64,000 nt of DNA from CAYYFX01 sp046330135 (GCA_046330135.1 JAXLTI010000012.1:9264-73263); one strand, 5' to 3'; positions 33,632 through 42,833 are shown, numbered from the stretch's first letter. The notes: generated by a model from the letters alone, not told the origin. Program-made: numbers and translations.

Positions 33632-33838
33632 TCAGCCGAAGCAACCGGATCGGGCCGCGCTGAGGCAGAGACTCACCGCTCCGACCACGCTGCCCGTCAT
33701 CAGCGACGCTCCGGCCAGCGCGCCGTACGCGAGACAGATCCAGTTCATTCCGCCGGTGGGCCGATCGGCGCCGGGAACGCCGGGCAGCGCCAGCATGGCG
33801 ATCACGATCAGGAGAGCGACCGTACGCGCGAAGCTCAT
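33632..33838 (-). CDS. Small secreted cysteine peptide, copy 2
   Basis: A 68-residue paralogue of the peptide at 33300-33515. A strong signal peptide (MSFARTVALLIVIAMLALPG, then VPGA) precedes a mature part DRPTGGMNWICLAYGALAGA ending in SGCFG. The spacing GG-x4-C, C-x9-SL, TGxVxG and a final Cys match copy 1. AAAGGAG lies seven bases before ATG 33838. It carries three cysteines, the extra one in VSLCLS. The 116 bases between the two peptides contain no gene. Confidence 0.7.
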   Translation of the reverse strand: MSFARTVALLIVIAMLALPGVPGADRPTGGMNWICLAYGALAGASLMTGSVVGAVSLCLSAARSGCFG

Positions 33839-34072
33839 GGCGACTCCTTTCGACGTTTGCGCTCGCCGGGAACGCTTCGGGCGGGACGCTCGAAGACCCC
33901 CGTCGGCCTCGAGCGAGTCCTGTGGTGGATGGAAACGGGCTTCACCGAGCGCCGCCGCCCGCCGCGAGGAATCGCAACTCGCGTGCCGCGGCGCGCGAAG
34001 GCGGCGGGGGCGCTCCGGGCGGTCGCGGGGCGAACGAGTCCGCGTCTGCGTCAACGCGCAGACGCGCTCGCG

Positions 34073-35521
34073 TCACCCGGCGTTGGCGGGAGGGGCGGAA
34101 GCTGCGAGGAGCATGGCGTCGACGATCTCGCCCAGCGCTCGAATGCCGAGGAGGATCTCGCCTTCCTCGTGTCGCGTGAGATCCAGCCAGAGGAAGTCCG
34201 TCTCTGCAGATGTCACGCCGCAATCGGCCGCGGTGCGCACGAGCACGCCGCGCGAGGCGGCTTCGGCGCGGACCCGCTCCGCGGCGACACCCGCGGGCAT
34301 TCGCAGCAGGACCGCGTCCGCCCCGGAGGAGAGCTCGGCCTCGGGAAGGGACGGGAGGCGGCGGCGGATCGTCTTCAGCACCGACGGCGCCAGGAGCCGT
34401 CGCCGCTCGCGCAGCTGGCGCTGCACGCGGGCGCGGCCCGACCATTCGAGCGCGCCGGCGAGGACGCGTTGCGCCAGCCGGTCCGGTCGACGCGCCGTGG
34501 GACCCACGCGCGCGCGAAGCCGCTCGAGGGCCTTCGGCGTGACCGCGAGAACCGCCGCCGTGAGGTCTCCGCCGACCTCGTCGGAGAGGTCGCAGAGCGG
34601 GAGCACGCGTCCCGACGGATCGAGCGCGGCGAGCGGAGGGATCGGGGGAGCGGGTGCGTGCTCGCCTCCGGTGACGTCCTCCACGAGAGGGAGGTGGCGC
34701 TCGCGGACCGCGTCGAGGAGCGCCCTCCGGCGGACGAGATCCGGCGGCGGCGCGGGCAGGCCCGCCGGTCCGGTCATGGCCACGAGGAGCCGGGCGTCGG
34801 CGCGCTCGGCGAGCGCGCTGCGGAGGGCGTCGTTCGCGGCGGGGAGGAGCTCGGCGCGCACGCCCCGCTCGCGCAGCGCCGCCCCGATCTCCGGATCGAC
34901 GGGAGCGTCGAGGAGCACGAGGTCCCCCGCGGGCACGAAGAGATCCACGACCGCCGCGAACGCTTCCGCCCGGCTCGCGAACACCGCGACCTCCTCGGCC
35001 GGCCGGAGCACTCCGCCCCGCGCGAGGAGCCCGGCCGCCGCGCGCCGGAGCGCCGCTTCCCCGAGCGGCGGGGGCGGCGTGAAGAGCGGACCGCCTTGCG
35101 CCAGCGCCTCCTCGTGGAATCGCCGGAGAGCCGCTGCCGGGAAGTGCCGGAGGCGCGGCGTCACGCCCGCGAGGTCCACGACTTCGGCGGACGGGGGCTC
35201 GGGCGTGGCCCAAGCGCCGGCGGGGAACGGATCGCGGCCTCGCGACGGACGGAAGGGCAGATCCAGCTCCGGCCGCTCCGGGATCGACGTGCGGACGATC
35301 GCCGCGCGTCCCGGCCGGACCGCCACGAGACGCCGCGCCGCCAGCTCCTCGTACGCGGTCTCCACCGTCTTGCGGTTCACGTCGAGCGTGCGCGCGAGGG
35401 TCCGGGTGGCCGGAAGCCGCGTCCCGCCCGGCAGGTGACCTCGGCGGATCAGCTCTTCGACGTACGTCGCGATCTGCCGGGAGAGCGGCACGGCGGCGTC
35501 GCGGTCCAGGGGGATGAGCAT
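34073..35521 (-). CDS. MocR-type GntR regulator with degenerate aminotransferase domain
   Basis: A 482-residue protein with an N-terminal GntR winged helix (residues about 10-75, ATRTLARTLDVNRKTVETAY) and an aminotransferase-like domain. In MocR proteins the latter binds PLP through a lysine in a TFSK-type motif; here the equivalent region reads LCDLSDEVGGDLTAA, with no lysine, and the usual DDYD aspartate is also replaced (VEDVTGGEH). It probably no longer binds PLP as a Schiff base. Start ATG 35521 gives MLIPLDRDAAVPLSRQI, normal for the family. It is divergent from glnA and upstream of the peptide genes on the same strand, so either could be its target. Confidence 0.8.
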   Translation of the reverse strand: MLIPLDRDAAVPLSRQIATYVEELIRRGHLPGGTRLPATRTLARTLDVNRKTVETAYEELAARRLVAVRPGRAAIVRTSIPERPELDLPFRPSRGRDPFPAGAWATPEPPSAEVVDLAGVTPRLRHFPAAALRRFHEEALAQGGPLFTPPPPLGEAALRRAAAGLLARGGVLRPAEEVAVFASRAEAFAAVVDLFVPAGDLVLLDAPVDPEIGAALRERGVRAELLPAANDALRSALAERADARLLVAMTGPAGLPAPPPDLVRRRALLDAVRERHLPLVEDVTGGEHAPAPPIPPLAALDPSGRVLPLCDLSDEVGGDLTAAVLAVTPKALERLRARVGPTARRPDRLAQRVLAGALEWSGRARVQRQLRERRRLLAPSVLKTIRRRLPSLPEAELSSGADAVLLRMPAGVAAERVRAEAASRGVLVRTAADCGVTSAETDFLWLDLTRHEEGEILLGIRALGEIVDAMLLAASAPPANAG

Positions 35522-35700
35522 GCCGCCATTGAACCGCTCCCACGGACCGGCTGGCAAGGCGCGAGCGGCGGTCCGGGAACCGCCCGCGCGGCTCGGAACG
35601 GGGGCGAGCGCCGGAGCCGCTCGCGGGACTGAAGATCGCGGCCCGCCGCGCCGATGAACGGCGGGGTTCTCGCAGGCCGGGCGCCGAATCGTCGCGCCCC

Positions 35701-35728
35701 TTGACGAGCGCGCGCGGAGGCGCGTAAA
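35701..35728 (+). promoter_or_regulatory. Promoter of glnA
   Basis: TTGACG (35701-35706), 16 bases, TAAATC (35723-35728), 61 bases before ATG 35790. No sigma54 GG-N10-GC element was noticed. Confidence 0.5.
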
Positions 35729-35789
35729 TCCCTGCTTTCCGCGCCGGAGAAACCCCGAAGCACCCCAGCAGAACGCCAAAGAGGGTCCC

Positions 35790-37181
35790 ATGGCCACGAC
35801 CAAAGAGGGCGACGTCCGCATGAGCTCCTCGAAAGCGACGAGTCTCGATCAGATCCGCACCGAGTGCCAGAAGCGCGAGGTCCGCTACCTGCAACTGCAG
35901 TTCGTCGACGTGCTCGGGATCCCGAAGTGCGTGGAGATTCCGTTCAGCCAGCTGGAGAAGGCCTACAACAACGAGATCATGTTCGACGGCTCGTCGATCG
36001 ACGGGTTCGCCCGGATCAACGAGAGCGACATGGCGCTCTATCCGGACTGGAGCACGCGCTTCTTCGAGACGTCGCTGGACGGCGCGGGATCCGTGCTGCG
36101 GGTGATCTCGGACGTCTACACCGACAAGATGGGGGCGGACGGGGCCCGTCCGTTTCAAGGGGACCCGCGAAACAACCTGAAGCAGTTCCTCAGCCGCGTC
36201 CGCTCCGAGCTCGGCTGGGAGCTGATGACCGGTTGCGAGGCGGAGTTCTTCCTCTTCGACGCGGAGGCCTTCAAGGAGGGCCGTCTCGTCACGCACGACG
36301 AGGGAGCCTACTTCGACGTGGACCCCGTGGACCGCGGCGTGCTCGTGCGGCGGGAGATCGTGAACCAGCTGCAGCAGTACGGCTTCGAGGTGGAGGCGCT
36401 CCACCACGAGGTGGCGGCGGGCCAGCACGAGATCGACTTCCGCTACGCCGAGTGCCTGCAGACCGCGGACAACCTGATGAAGTTCAAGTCGCTCATCAAG
36501 TCGATCGCGCGGGACTACGGGCTCGTGGCCACGTTCATGCCGAAGCCGAAGGCGGGCATCAACGGCAGCGGCATGCACACGCACCTGTCCGTCTGGAAGG
36601 ACGGCGCGAACGTCTTCCGGGACGACAAGGCCGAGCGCCACGGGATGTCGAAGCTCTCGCTGCACTTCATCGCGGGCGTGATGCAGCACGCGCGCGCGAT
36701 CACGGCGCTCGCGAACCCGCTCGTGAACAGCTACAAGCGGCTCGTGCCGGGCTACGAGGCGCCCACGGTCATCGCGTACAGCCTCGCGAATCGCAGCCCC
36801 ATGATCCGCCTCCCGAAGGCCACGGGGGACTCGAAGCGCATCGAGATCCGCTCGCCGGATCCGGCGGCGAATCCGTACCTGCTCTTCACCGCGATCCTCG
36901 CGGCCGGAGTGGACGGCGTGAAGCACGAGCTGGCCGCTCCGGCGCCGGTGACGGAGAACGTGTACCTGCAGACCGAGGAGTGGCGGAAGGAACGCAACAT
37001 CCGCGAGCTTCCCGGGTCGCTGGAGGAGGCCCTGGACGCCCTCGAGGCGGACGACGTCATCAAGGGCGCCATCTCCGCGCACACGATCGAGCACTACGTC
37101 GCCTCGAAGCGCGAGGAGATCGCGGAGTACCGGATGCAGGTGCACGCCTGGGAGCTGGAACGGTACATGCTGCAGTACTGA
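35790..37181 (+). CDS. glnA: Glutamine synthetase type I
   Basis: A 463-residue GSI enzyme making glutamine from glutamate, ammonia and ATP. MFDGSSIDGFARINESDM, the metal-ligand glutamates in GCEAEFFLF and VAAGQHEIDF, the ATP-binding KPKAGINGSGMHTHLS and NRSPMIRLP are visible. The adenylylation tyrosine motif of the proteobacterial GSI-beta type is absent; the region reads PDPAANPYLLFTAILA, as in GSI-alpha enzymes. ATG 35790 has AGAGGG upstream; ATG 35820 (MSSSKATS) is an alternative start. Confidence 0.95.
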   Translation: MATTKEGDVRMSSSKATSLDQIRTECQKREVRYLQLQFVDVLGIPKCVEIPFSQLEKAYNNEIMFDGSSIDGFARINESDMALYPDWSTRFFETSLDGAGSVLRVISDVYTDKMGADGARPFQGDPRNNLKQFLSRVRSELGWELMTGCEAEFFLFDAEAFKEGRLVTHDEGAYFDVDPVDRGVLVRREIVNQLQQYGFEVEALHHEVAAGQHEIDFRYAECLQTADNLMKFKSLIKSIARDYGLVATFMPKPKAGINGSGMHTHLSVWKDGANVFRDDKAERHGMSKLSLHFIAGVMQHARAITALANPLVNSYKRLVPGYEAPTVIAYSLANRSPMIRLPKATGDSKRIEIRSPDPAANPYLLFTAILAAGVDGVKHELAAPAPVTENVYLQTEEWRKERNIRELPGSLEEALDALEADDVIKGAISAHTIEHYVASKREEIAEYRMQVHAWELERYMLQY

Positions 37182-37270
37182 GCCGTGCCGCTGAGCCGCG
37201 GCCCTGAGTCGCGGCGCTGGGGCGCGGCACGAAGCGTAGTCCCCGAATCGGGTGGGGCATCCGCCGAGAA

Positions 37271-37297
37271 ACGGCCCCCGGAGAACCCGGGGGCCGT
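37271..37297 (+). terminator. Terminator after glnA
   Basis: Perfect 11-bp stem ACGGCCCCCGG / CCGGGGGCCGT with loop AGAAC, followed by CTTCGTC; 89 bases after the glnA stop. Confidence 0.7.
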
Positions 37298-37377
37298 CTT
37301 CGTCGGGCGCTTCGTCGCCGGCGACCCGCAGGCGGTCCGGTCGCCGTCGAGTCGCCCCTGAGGCCCGCCCCGCGCCC

Positions 37378-37406
37378 TCGACGCGCTCTCCGGCCCCGGG
37401 TATGCT
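37378..37406 (+). promoter_or_regulatory. Promoter of pruA
   Basis: TCGACG (37378-37383), 17 bases, TATGCT (37401-37406), 73 bases before ATG 37480. Confidence 0.5.
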
Positions 37407-37479
37407 CCCCGCGGTGCGCACGGTCGTCCGAGATCGTCCGACCGGCGGGGCGCACCGACCGAGAACGTCGAGGCTCACC

Positions 37480-39117
37480 ATGGCGAACGGCATGTTCCGG
37501 ACGCGGCTCCCGGCCAACGAGCCGATCCTCTCGTACGCCCCCGGAACGCGCGAGCGACAGGCGCTGAAGGACGAGGTCCGCCGGCTCGGGTCGCGAACGA
37601 TCGAGGTCCCGCTCGTCATCGGCGGCAAGAAAGTGCGCACCGGCAAGACCGGCGAATCGCGCTGTCCGCACGACCACGTCCACCTTCTCGCGCGCTACGA
37701 GAAGGCGGGGGCGGCCGAGGTCGGGACGGCGATCGACGCGGCCGCCGCCGCGTGGCCGGATTGGTCGCGCATGGCCTGGCAGGACCGCGCCGCGATCTTC
37801 CTCAAGGCGGCGGATCTGCTCGCCGGCCCGTACCGGATGACGCTGAACGCGGCCACGATGCTCGGCCAGTCGAAGACTTGCCATCAGGCCGAGATCGACT
37901 CCGCGTGCGAGCTCATCGACTTCTGGCGCTTCAACGTCCATTACATGCAGGAGATCTACGCCGCGCAGCCGGAGAGCGCCCCCGGAATGTGGAACCGCAT
38001 GGAGTACCGGCCGCTCGAGGGCTTCGTCTTCGCGATCACGCCGTTCAACTTCACGTCGATCGCCGGCAACCTGCCCACCTCTCCGGCGCTGATGGGCAAC
38101 ACGGTGTTGTGGAAGCCGGCCTCCTCCGCCGTGTACTCCGCGCATTACATCCTGGAGATCCTGCAGGAAGCGGGGCTGCCGCCGGGCGTCATCAACTTCG
38201 TTCCCGGCTCGGGCGGCGAGGTCGGCGATCCGGTCCTCGAGAGCCCGGCCTTCGCGGGCGTCCACTTCACGGGCTCCACCGAGGTCTTCCACGGCATGTG
38301 GCGGAAGATCGGCGAGAACATCGGGAGGTACGCGAACTACCCCCGTCTCGTGGGCGAGACCGGCGGCAAGGACTTCGTCTTCGCGCACCCGTCGGCGGAG
38401 CCGAAGAGCCTCTGCACCGCGCTCGTCCGCGGCGCGTTCGAGTACCAGGGCCAGAAGTGCAGCGCCGCGTCGCGGGCGTACATCCCGAAGAGCCTCTGGA
38501 AGCGGGTGAAGGACGAGCTGCTCTCGCAGATCGCCGAGATCAAGATGGGCGATCCCACGGACTTCTCGAACTTCATGGGCGCGGTCATCGACAAGGGCGC
38601 CTTCGACACGATCTCCGGGTATCTCGCGCACGCGAAGCGCTCGAGCGACGCCACGATCCTCGCCGGCGGCAAGGCCGACGGGCGCGAGGGATGGTTCATC
38701 GAGCCCACCGTCGTGGAGACCACGAATCCCCGCTACAAGCTCCTGTGCGAGGAGATCTTCGGTCCGGTGCTCACGATCCACGTCTACGCGGATCGCGAGC
38801 TGGACGCGGCGCTCGAGGCCTGCGACCGGGGATCGCCATACGCGCTCACCGGGGCCGTCTTCGCGCGCGACCGCGAGGCGATCGTGCACATGACGGACAT
38901 GCTCCGCCACGCGGCGGGGAACTTCTACATCAACGACAAGCCCACGGGAGCGGTCGTGGGGCAGCAGCCCTTCGGCGGCAGCCGCGCGTCCGGGACGAAC
39001 GACAAGGCCGGCAGCGCCCTGAACTTGAGTCGCTGGGTCACGCCGCGTACGATCAAGGAGACCTTCGTCCCGCCGCGCCACTTCGCGTACCCGTTCCTCG
39101 AGAAGGATCCGGAGTGA
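37480..39117 (+). CDS. pruA: L-glutamate gamma-semialdehyde (1-pyrroline-5-carboxylate) dehydrogenase
   Basis: A 545-residue aldehyde dehydrogenase of the P5CDH group. It has the nucleophile Cys in YQGQKCSAASRAY, the Glu in VGETGGKDFVFA, AITPFNFTSIAGNLPTSPAL and the C-terminal GQQPFGGSRASGTNDKAGS, all diagnostic of P5CDH rather than general ALDHs. It oxidises glutamate semialdehyde to glutamate, downstream of ornithine aminotransferase (rocD here) or proline dehydrogenase (putA/prodh not in the window). ATG 37480 starts MANGMFRTRLPANEPIL. Confidence 0.94.
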   Translation: MANGMFRTRLPANEPILSYAPGTRERQALKDEVRRLGSRTIEVPLVIGGKKVRTGKTGESRCPHDHVHLLARYEKAGAAEVGTAIDAAAAAWPDWSRMAWQDRAAIFLKAADLLAGPYRMTLNAATMLGQSKTCHQAEIDSACELIDFWRFNVHYMQEIYAAQPESAPGMWNRMEYRPLEGFVFAITPFNFTSIAGNLPTSPALMGNTVLWKPASSAVYSAHYILEILQEAGLPPGVINFVPGSGGEVGDPVLESPAFAGVHFTGSTEVFHGMWRKIGENIGRYANYPRLVGETGGKDFVFAHPSAEPKSLCTALVRGAFEYQGQKCSAASRAYIPKSLWKRVKDELLSQIAEIKMGDPTDFSNFMGAVIDKGAFDTISGYLAHAKRSSDATILAGGKADGREGWFIEPTVVETTNPRYKLLCEEIFGPVLTIHVYADRELDAALEACDRGSPYALTGAVFARDREAIVHMTDMLRHAAGNFYINDKPTGAVVGQQPFGGSRASGTNDKAGSALNLSRWVTPRTIKETFVPPRHFAYPFLEKDPE

Positions 39118-39153
39118 CGGCGCCCGACGCCGCCTGACGGGGAGGATTCGTTC

Positions 39154-39657
39154 GTGACCCAACCGATCGACGTCTTTCGCACGATCACGGCCGACGAGAT
39201 GCACGCGCTGCTCGCGGACATGCGCGACAACCTGCGGCCCCTCTACAAGCAGGTGGAGAGCGTGACGGCGGCCACGCTGCGGGTCCGTCCCGTGTTCCTC
39301 GGCAAGCAGCCGTTCGACAAGCGCTGCGACATGATCAAGAAGGCGCTGTCGTTGAAGATGAACGCGGACGCCGTCGCGGAGATCCTGCCCGCGTTCTTCC
39401 TGGAGCGGTATCCGAAGGACGTCGCGCAGCTGCTGGACGCGCTGGAGCTGCCGCACGAGGACGGCGTGCTGAAGGGTGACGCGCCGAAGGAGCCGACCAA
39501 GGCGAAGCTCAAGAAGGTGGTCGAGGCGTTCCGCAAGGGGGAGAACCCCGTGATGCGCGAGCTCCTCCTCAAGACCTTCGCGGCGCAGGGCGCCATCGAT
39601 TGGCCCACCCTCGACGAGATGGTCTTCGGCCGACAGGAAGCCCCGACCCGGTCCTGA
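39154..39657 (+). CDS. Unknown helical protein between two aldehyde dehydrogenases
   Basis: A 167-residue soluble, mostly helical, charged protein that I do not recognise. GGGGAGG lies ten bases before the GTG start. It follows pruA by 36 bases and precedes the ALDH7 gene by 56, so it belongs to the same transcription unit. The middle contains NADAVAEILPAFFLERYPKD and the second half has a Lys-rich helix. There is no signal peptide, membrane segment or cysteine/histidine metal motif apart from one Cys. Codon use is like its neighbours. Confidence 0.75.
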   Translation: MTQPIDVFRTITADEMHALLADMRDNLRPLYKQVESVTAATLRVRPVFLGKQPFDKRCDMIKKALSLKMNADAVAEILPAFFLERYPKDVAQLLDALELPHEDGVLKGDAPKEPTKAKLKKVVEAFRKGENPVMRELLLKTFAAQGAIDWPTLDEMVFGRQEAPTRS

Positions 39658-39713
39658 GCGCCTTCCGGCGTGCGGCGAGCGCGGACCGCGTCCCCGAGAT
39701 TGGAGGAAACCCG

Positions 39714-41252
39714 ATGAGCGAGACCATGACGAGCACCCACGGCGGCATCCTGGAAGAGCTCGGGATCGGACGGATCTCGGAAGGCGCGTGCTGGGGTCAG
39801 TGGCTGGAGTGCCGGGGCGAGGAGATCGCGAGCACGTCGCCCACGGACGGCACGGAGATCGGGCGCGTGCGACTCGCCGCGCGCGAGCAGTACGAGGCGG
39901 TGATGAGTCGCGCCGAGGAGGCGTTCCGCTCGTGGCGGACGCGGCCGGCGCCGGCGCGCGGCATCGTGGTGCGCGCGCTCGCCGACGAGCTGCGTACTCA
40001 CAAGAAGGCGCTGGGCGCGCTCGTGAGCCTCGAGATGGGCAAGATCCGCTCGGAAGGCGAAGGCGAGGTCCAGGAGATGATCGACATGGCGGACTTCGCC
40101 GTGGGCCTGTCGCGCCAGCTCTACGGGCTCACGATGCAGTCCGAGCGCCCCGGTCACCGCATGTACGAGCAGTGGCATCCGCTGGGCATCGTGGGCGTGG
40201 TCACCGCGTTCAACTTCCCGGTCGCGGTGTGGGCGTGGAACGCCATGCTCGCGGCGGTCTGCGGCGACGTCACCATCTTCAAGCCCTCGCACCGCACGCC
40301 GCTGACCGCGGTGGCAGTGCAGAACATCTGCAACCGCGTCATGCGGCAGCACGACTGCACCGGCGTCTTCAACCTCCTGATCGGCGACCGGAAGAACGTG
40401 GGCGATCCGCTCATCCACGACCGGCGCGTGCCGCTGATCTCGGCCACGGGCAGCTGCACGATGGGACGCAACATCGGCAAGACCCTCGCCGACCGGATCG
40501 CACGGAGCATCCTGGAGCTTGGCGGCAACAACGCCGTGATCGTGACGGAGGATGCGGATCACGATCTCGCGCTGCGCGCCATCCTCTTCGCCGCGGTCGG
40601 CACGGCGGGGCAGCGGTGCACCTCGGTGCGGCGCGTGTTCCTCCAGAAGGGCATCGCAGCGAAGTTCGTCGAACGGCTGAAGAAGGCGTACGCGTCCGTC
40701 GTGATCGGCGATCCCCTGGAGGACGGCGTGCTCATGGGTCCGTTGGTGGACGACCAGGCGGTGAAGGAGTACGAGGCCGCCATCGAGACCATCAAGAAGC
40801 AGGGCGGCCAGATCGTCTACGGCGGCCGGCGCATGAGCCGCCCCGGCTGCTTCGTGGAGCCCACGCTGGTGAAGGCGAACACGGGCATGGCCATCACGCG
40901 CGAGGAGACGTTCGCGCCGATCCTCTACCTGTTCGAGTTCGACACGGTGGACGAGGCGATCGCGGCGAACAACGCGGTGGACCAGGGCCTGTCCAGCTCG
41001 ATCTTCACGACGAATCTCCTGTCGGCGGAGAAGTTCCTCGCGGCCACGGGCTCGGACTGCGGGATCGCGAACGTGAACATCGGCACGTCCGGCGCGGAGA
41101 TCGGCGGCGCCTTCGGCGGCGAGAAGGATACGGGCGGCGGTCGCGAGGCCGGCTCCGACGCCTGGAAGATGTACATGCGTCGGCAGACCTGCACGATCAA
41201 CTGGTCCGGCAAGATCGCGCTCGCGCAGGGCGTCCACTTCGACGTGGAGTAG
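39714..41252 (+). CDS. amaB: ALDH7-type aldehyde dehydrogenase (aminoadipate semialdehyde dehydrogenase-like)
   Basis: A 512-residue dehydrogenase like antiquitin/ALDH7: Glu in LELGGNNAVIVTEDAD, nucleophile Cys in GTAGQRCTSVRRVF, VTAFNFPVAVWAWN, and the C-terminal GGAFGGEKDTGGGREAGSDA that is typical of ALDH7. Bacterial members oxidise piperideine-6-carboxylate/aminoadipate semialdehyde in lysine catabolism. The neighbouring pruA suggests a catabolic cluster for proline, ornithine or lysine. GGAGG lies seven bases before ATG 39714. The symbol follows Pseudomonas usage and rests on motif resemblance. Confidence 0.88.
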   Translation: MSETMTSTHGGILEELGIGRISEGACWGQWLECRGEEIASTSPTDGTEIGRVRLAAREQYEAVMSRAEEAFRSWRTRPAPARGIVVRALADELRTHKKALGALVSLEMGKIRSEGEGEVQEMIDMADFAVGLSRQLYGLTMQSERPGHRMYEQWHPLGIVGVVTAFNFPVAVWAWNAMLAAVCGDVTIFKPSHRTPLTAVAVQNICNRVMRQHDCTGVFNLLIGDRKNVGDPLIHDRRVPLISATGSCTMGRNIGKTLADRIARSILELGGNNAVIVTEDADHDLALRAILFAAVGTAGQRCTSVRRVFLQKGIAAKFVERLKKAYASVVIGDPLEDGVLMGPLVDDQAVKEYEAAIETIKKQGGQIVYGGRRMSRPGCFVEPTLVKANTGMAITREETFAPILYLFEFDTVDEAIAANNAVDQGLSSSIFTTNLLSAEKFLAATGSDCGIANVNIGTSGAEIGGAFGGEKDTGGGREAGSDAWKMYMRRQTCTINWSGKIALAQGVHFDVE

Positions 41253-41272
41253 GCGCGGCCTCCGCTGCGATC

Positions 41273-41306
41273 TGGAGCAGGACGCGGAGCAGGACGCGGA
41301 GCAGAC
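41273..41306 (+). repeat. 12-bp tandem repeat
   Basis: Two exact units GGAGCAGGACGC (41273-41284, 41285-41296) and a partial third, just after the amaB stop. Small, no assigned role. Confidence 0.7.
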
Positions 41307-41338
41307 CGGCGGTCCGTATCGGCGGGGGCCCGACGAGC

Positions 41339-41370
41339 GGCGGGGCGGGAGCGCACCGGCGCCCGCCCCG
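41339..41370. terminator. Possible bidirectional terminator between amaB and fumC
   Basis: 10-bp perfect stem GCGGGGCGGG / CCCGCCCCGC in the 189-base gap between convergent genes. No T-run on either side. Confidence 0.35.
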
Positions 41371-41441
41371 CGTCGTCTCGATCGGCGGCCCTCTCCTCGA
41401 TCGGCCTCCCGTCGCTGGACGGGCCGACCGGCCCCGGAGCG

Positions 41442-42833
41442 CTACGCTTTCGGGTGGGTCATCTCCTCCGGCCGCACCCACTCGTCGAACTGCGCGTCGG
41501 TGAGGAGCCCGAGGCGCGTGGCGGCCTCGCGCAGCGTGAGCCCGTCCTTGTGCGCGGTCTTCGCGATCTTGGCCGCGTTGTCGTAGCCGAGCTTCGGATT
41601 GAGCGCCGTGACGAGCATGAGGGAGCGCTCGAGCAGCTCCTTGATCCGTTTCTCGTCCGGCTCGAGGCCCGCCACGCAGTGCTCGCGGAACGAAGCGCAG
41701 GCGTCGGTCAGGAGGCGGCACGAGCGCAGCACGTTGTGGATGATCAGCGGCTTGTAGACGTTCAGCTCGAAGTTGCCCGACATCCCGCCCACGCCCACCG
41801 CCGCGTCGTTGCCGATCACCTGCGCGCACACCATCGTGAGCGCCTCGCACTGCGTGGGGTTGACCTTGCCCGGCATGATCGAGCTGCCCGGCTCGTTCTC
41901 CGGGAGCTTCAGCTCGCCGATGCCGCAGCGCGGCCCCGAGCCCATCCAGCGGACGTCGTTCGCGATCTTCATGAGCGAGCACGCCACCGTCCGCATCGCG
42001 CCCGAGAGGTGCACGAGCGCGTCGTGGGCGGCGAGCGACTCGTACTTGTTCGGCGCGCTGACGAAGGGCTGCCCCGTCAGCTCGGCGATCTTCGCCGCGA
42101 CGCGCTTCGCGAACTCGGGATGCGTGTTGATTCCCGTGCCCACCGCGGTTCCGCCCTGGGCCAGCTCCAGGACGCCGCCGAGCGCCTGCTCCAGCCGCGC
42201 CATTCCGTTCGTGACCTGCTGCGCGTAGCCCGAGAACTCCTGGCCGAGCGTGATCGGGGTGGCGTCCATGAGGTGCGTGCGGCCGATCTTCGTCAGGTTC
42301 GCCCAGCGCCGCGACCTCTCCGCGAACACGTCGCGCAACGCGGCGAGCGAGGGCAGCAGGCGCTCCCGCGTCTCGATCGCCGCCGCCACGTGCATCGCCG
42401 TGGGAAACACGTCGTTCGAGGACTGAGACTTGTTCACGTCGTCGTTCGGGTGGATGGGCTTCTTGCTTCCCAGCACGCCGCCCGCCATCTCGATGGCGCG
42501 GTTCGAGATCACCTCGTTCGCGTTCATGTTCGACTGCGTGCCCGAGCCGGTCTGCCAGACGACGAGAGGGAAGTGGTCGTCCAGCGTCCCCCGGATCACT
42601 TCCTCCGCGGCCGCGACGATCAGCCGCGCCTTGTCCTCCGGGAGGAGCGCGAGGTCCCGGTTCACGAGCGCGCACGCCTTCTTCACGAGGCCGAGCGCGC
42701 GGATCATCTCCCGCGGGAAGCGCTCGCCCCCGATCTTGAAGAAGTGGACGGACCGCTGCGTCTGTGCGCCCCAGTAACGGTCCTGGGGAACCTCGATCGG
42801 CCCCATCGTGTCGGACTCGATTCGCACGTCCAT
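41442..42833 (-). CDS. fumC: Fumarate hydratase class II
   Basis: A 463-residue class II fumarase (iron-independent), hydrating fumarate to malate. The superfamily signature GSSIMPGKVNPTQCEAL is present, along with QTGSGTQSNMNANEVISNRA, SSNDVFPTAMHVAA and GRTHLMDATPITLGQEFSGY. Start ATG 42833 gives MDVRIESDTMGPIEVP. An open frame runs upstream through the promoter region without support. Convergent with amaB. Confidence 0.95.
   Translation of the reverse strand: MDVRIESDTMGPIEVPQDRYWGAQTQRSVHFFKIGGERFPREMIRALGLVKKACALVNRDLALLPEDKARLIVAAAEEVIRGTLDDHFPLVVWQTGSGTQSNMNANEVISNRAIEMAGGVLGSKKPIHPNDDVNKSQSSNDVFPTAMHVAAAIETRERLLPSLAALRDVFAERSRRWANLTKIGRTHLMDATPITLGQEFSGYAQQVTNGMARLEQALGGVLELAQGGTAVGTGINTHPEFAKRVAAKIAELTGQPFVSAPNKYESLAAHDALVHLSGAMRTVACSLMKIANDVRWMGSGPRCGIGELKLPENEPGSSIMPGKVNPTQCEALTMVCAQVIGNDAAVGVGGMSGNFELNVYKPLIIHNVLRSCRLLTDACASFREHCVAGLEPDEKRIKELLERSLMLVTALNPKLGYDNAAKIAKTAHKDGLTLREAATRLGLLTDAQFDEWVRPEEMTHPKA

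Noticed and set aside
33942..37646. 1234-codon minus-strand open frame across glnA and the MocR gene
   Set aside because: It covers glnA, whose motifs are unambiguous on the plus strand, and shows no recognisable domain itself.
38337..38723. Minus-strand gene opposite pruA
   Set aside because: 128 codons without a domain, antisense to the catalytic region of the dehydrogenase.
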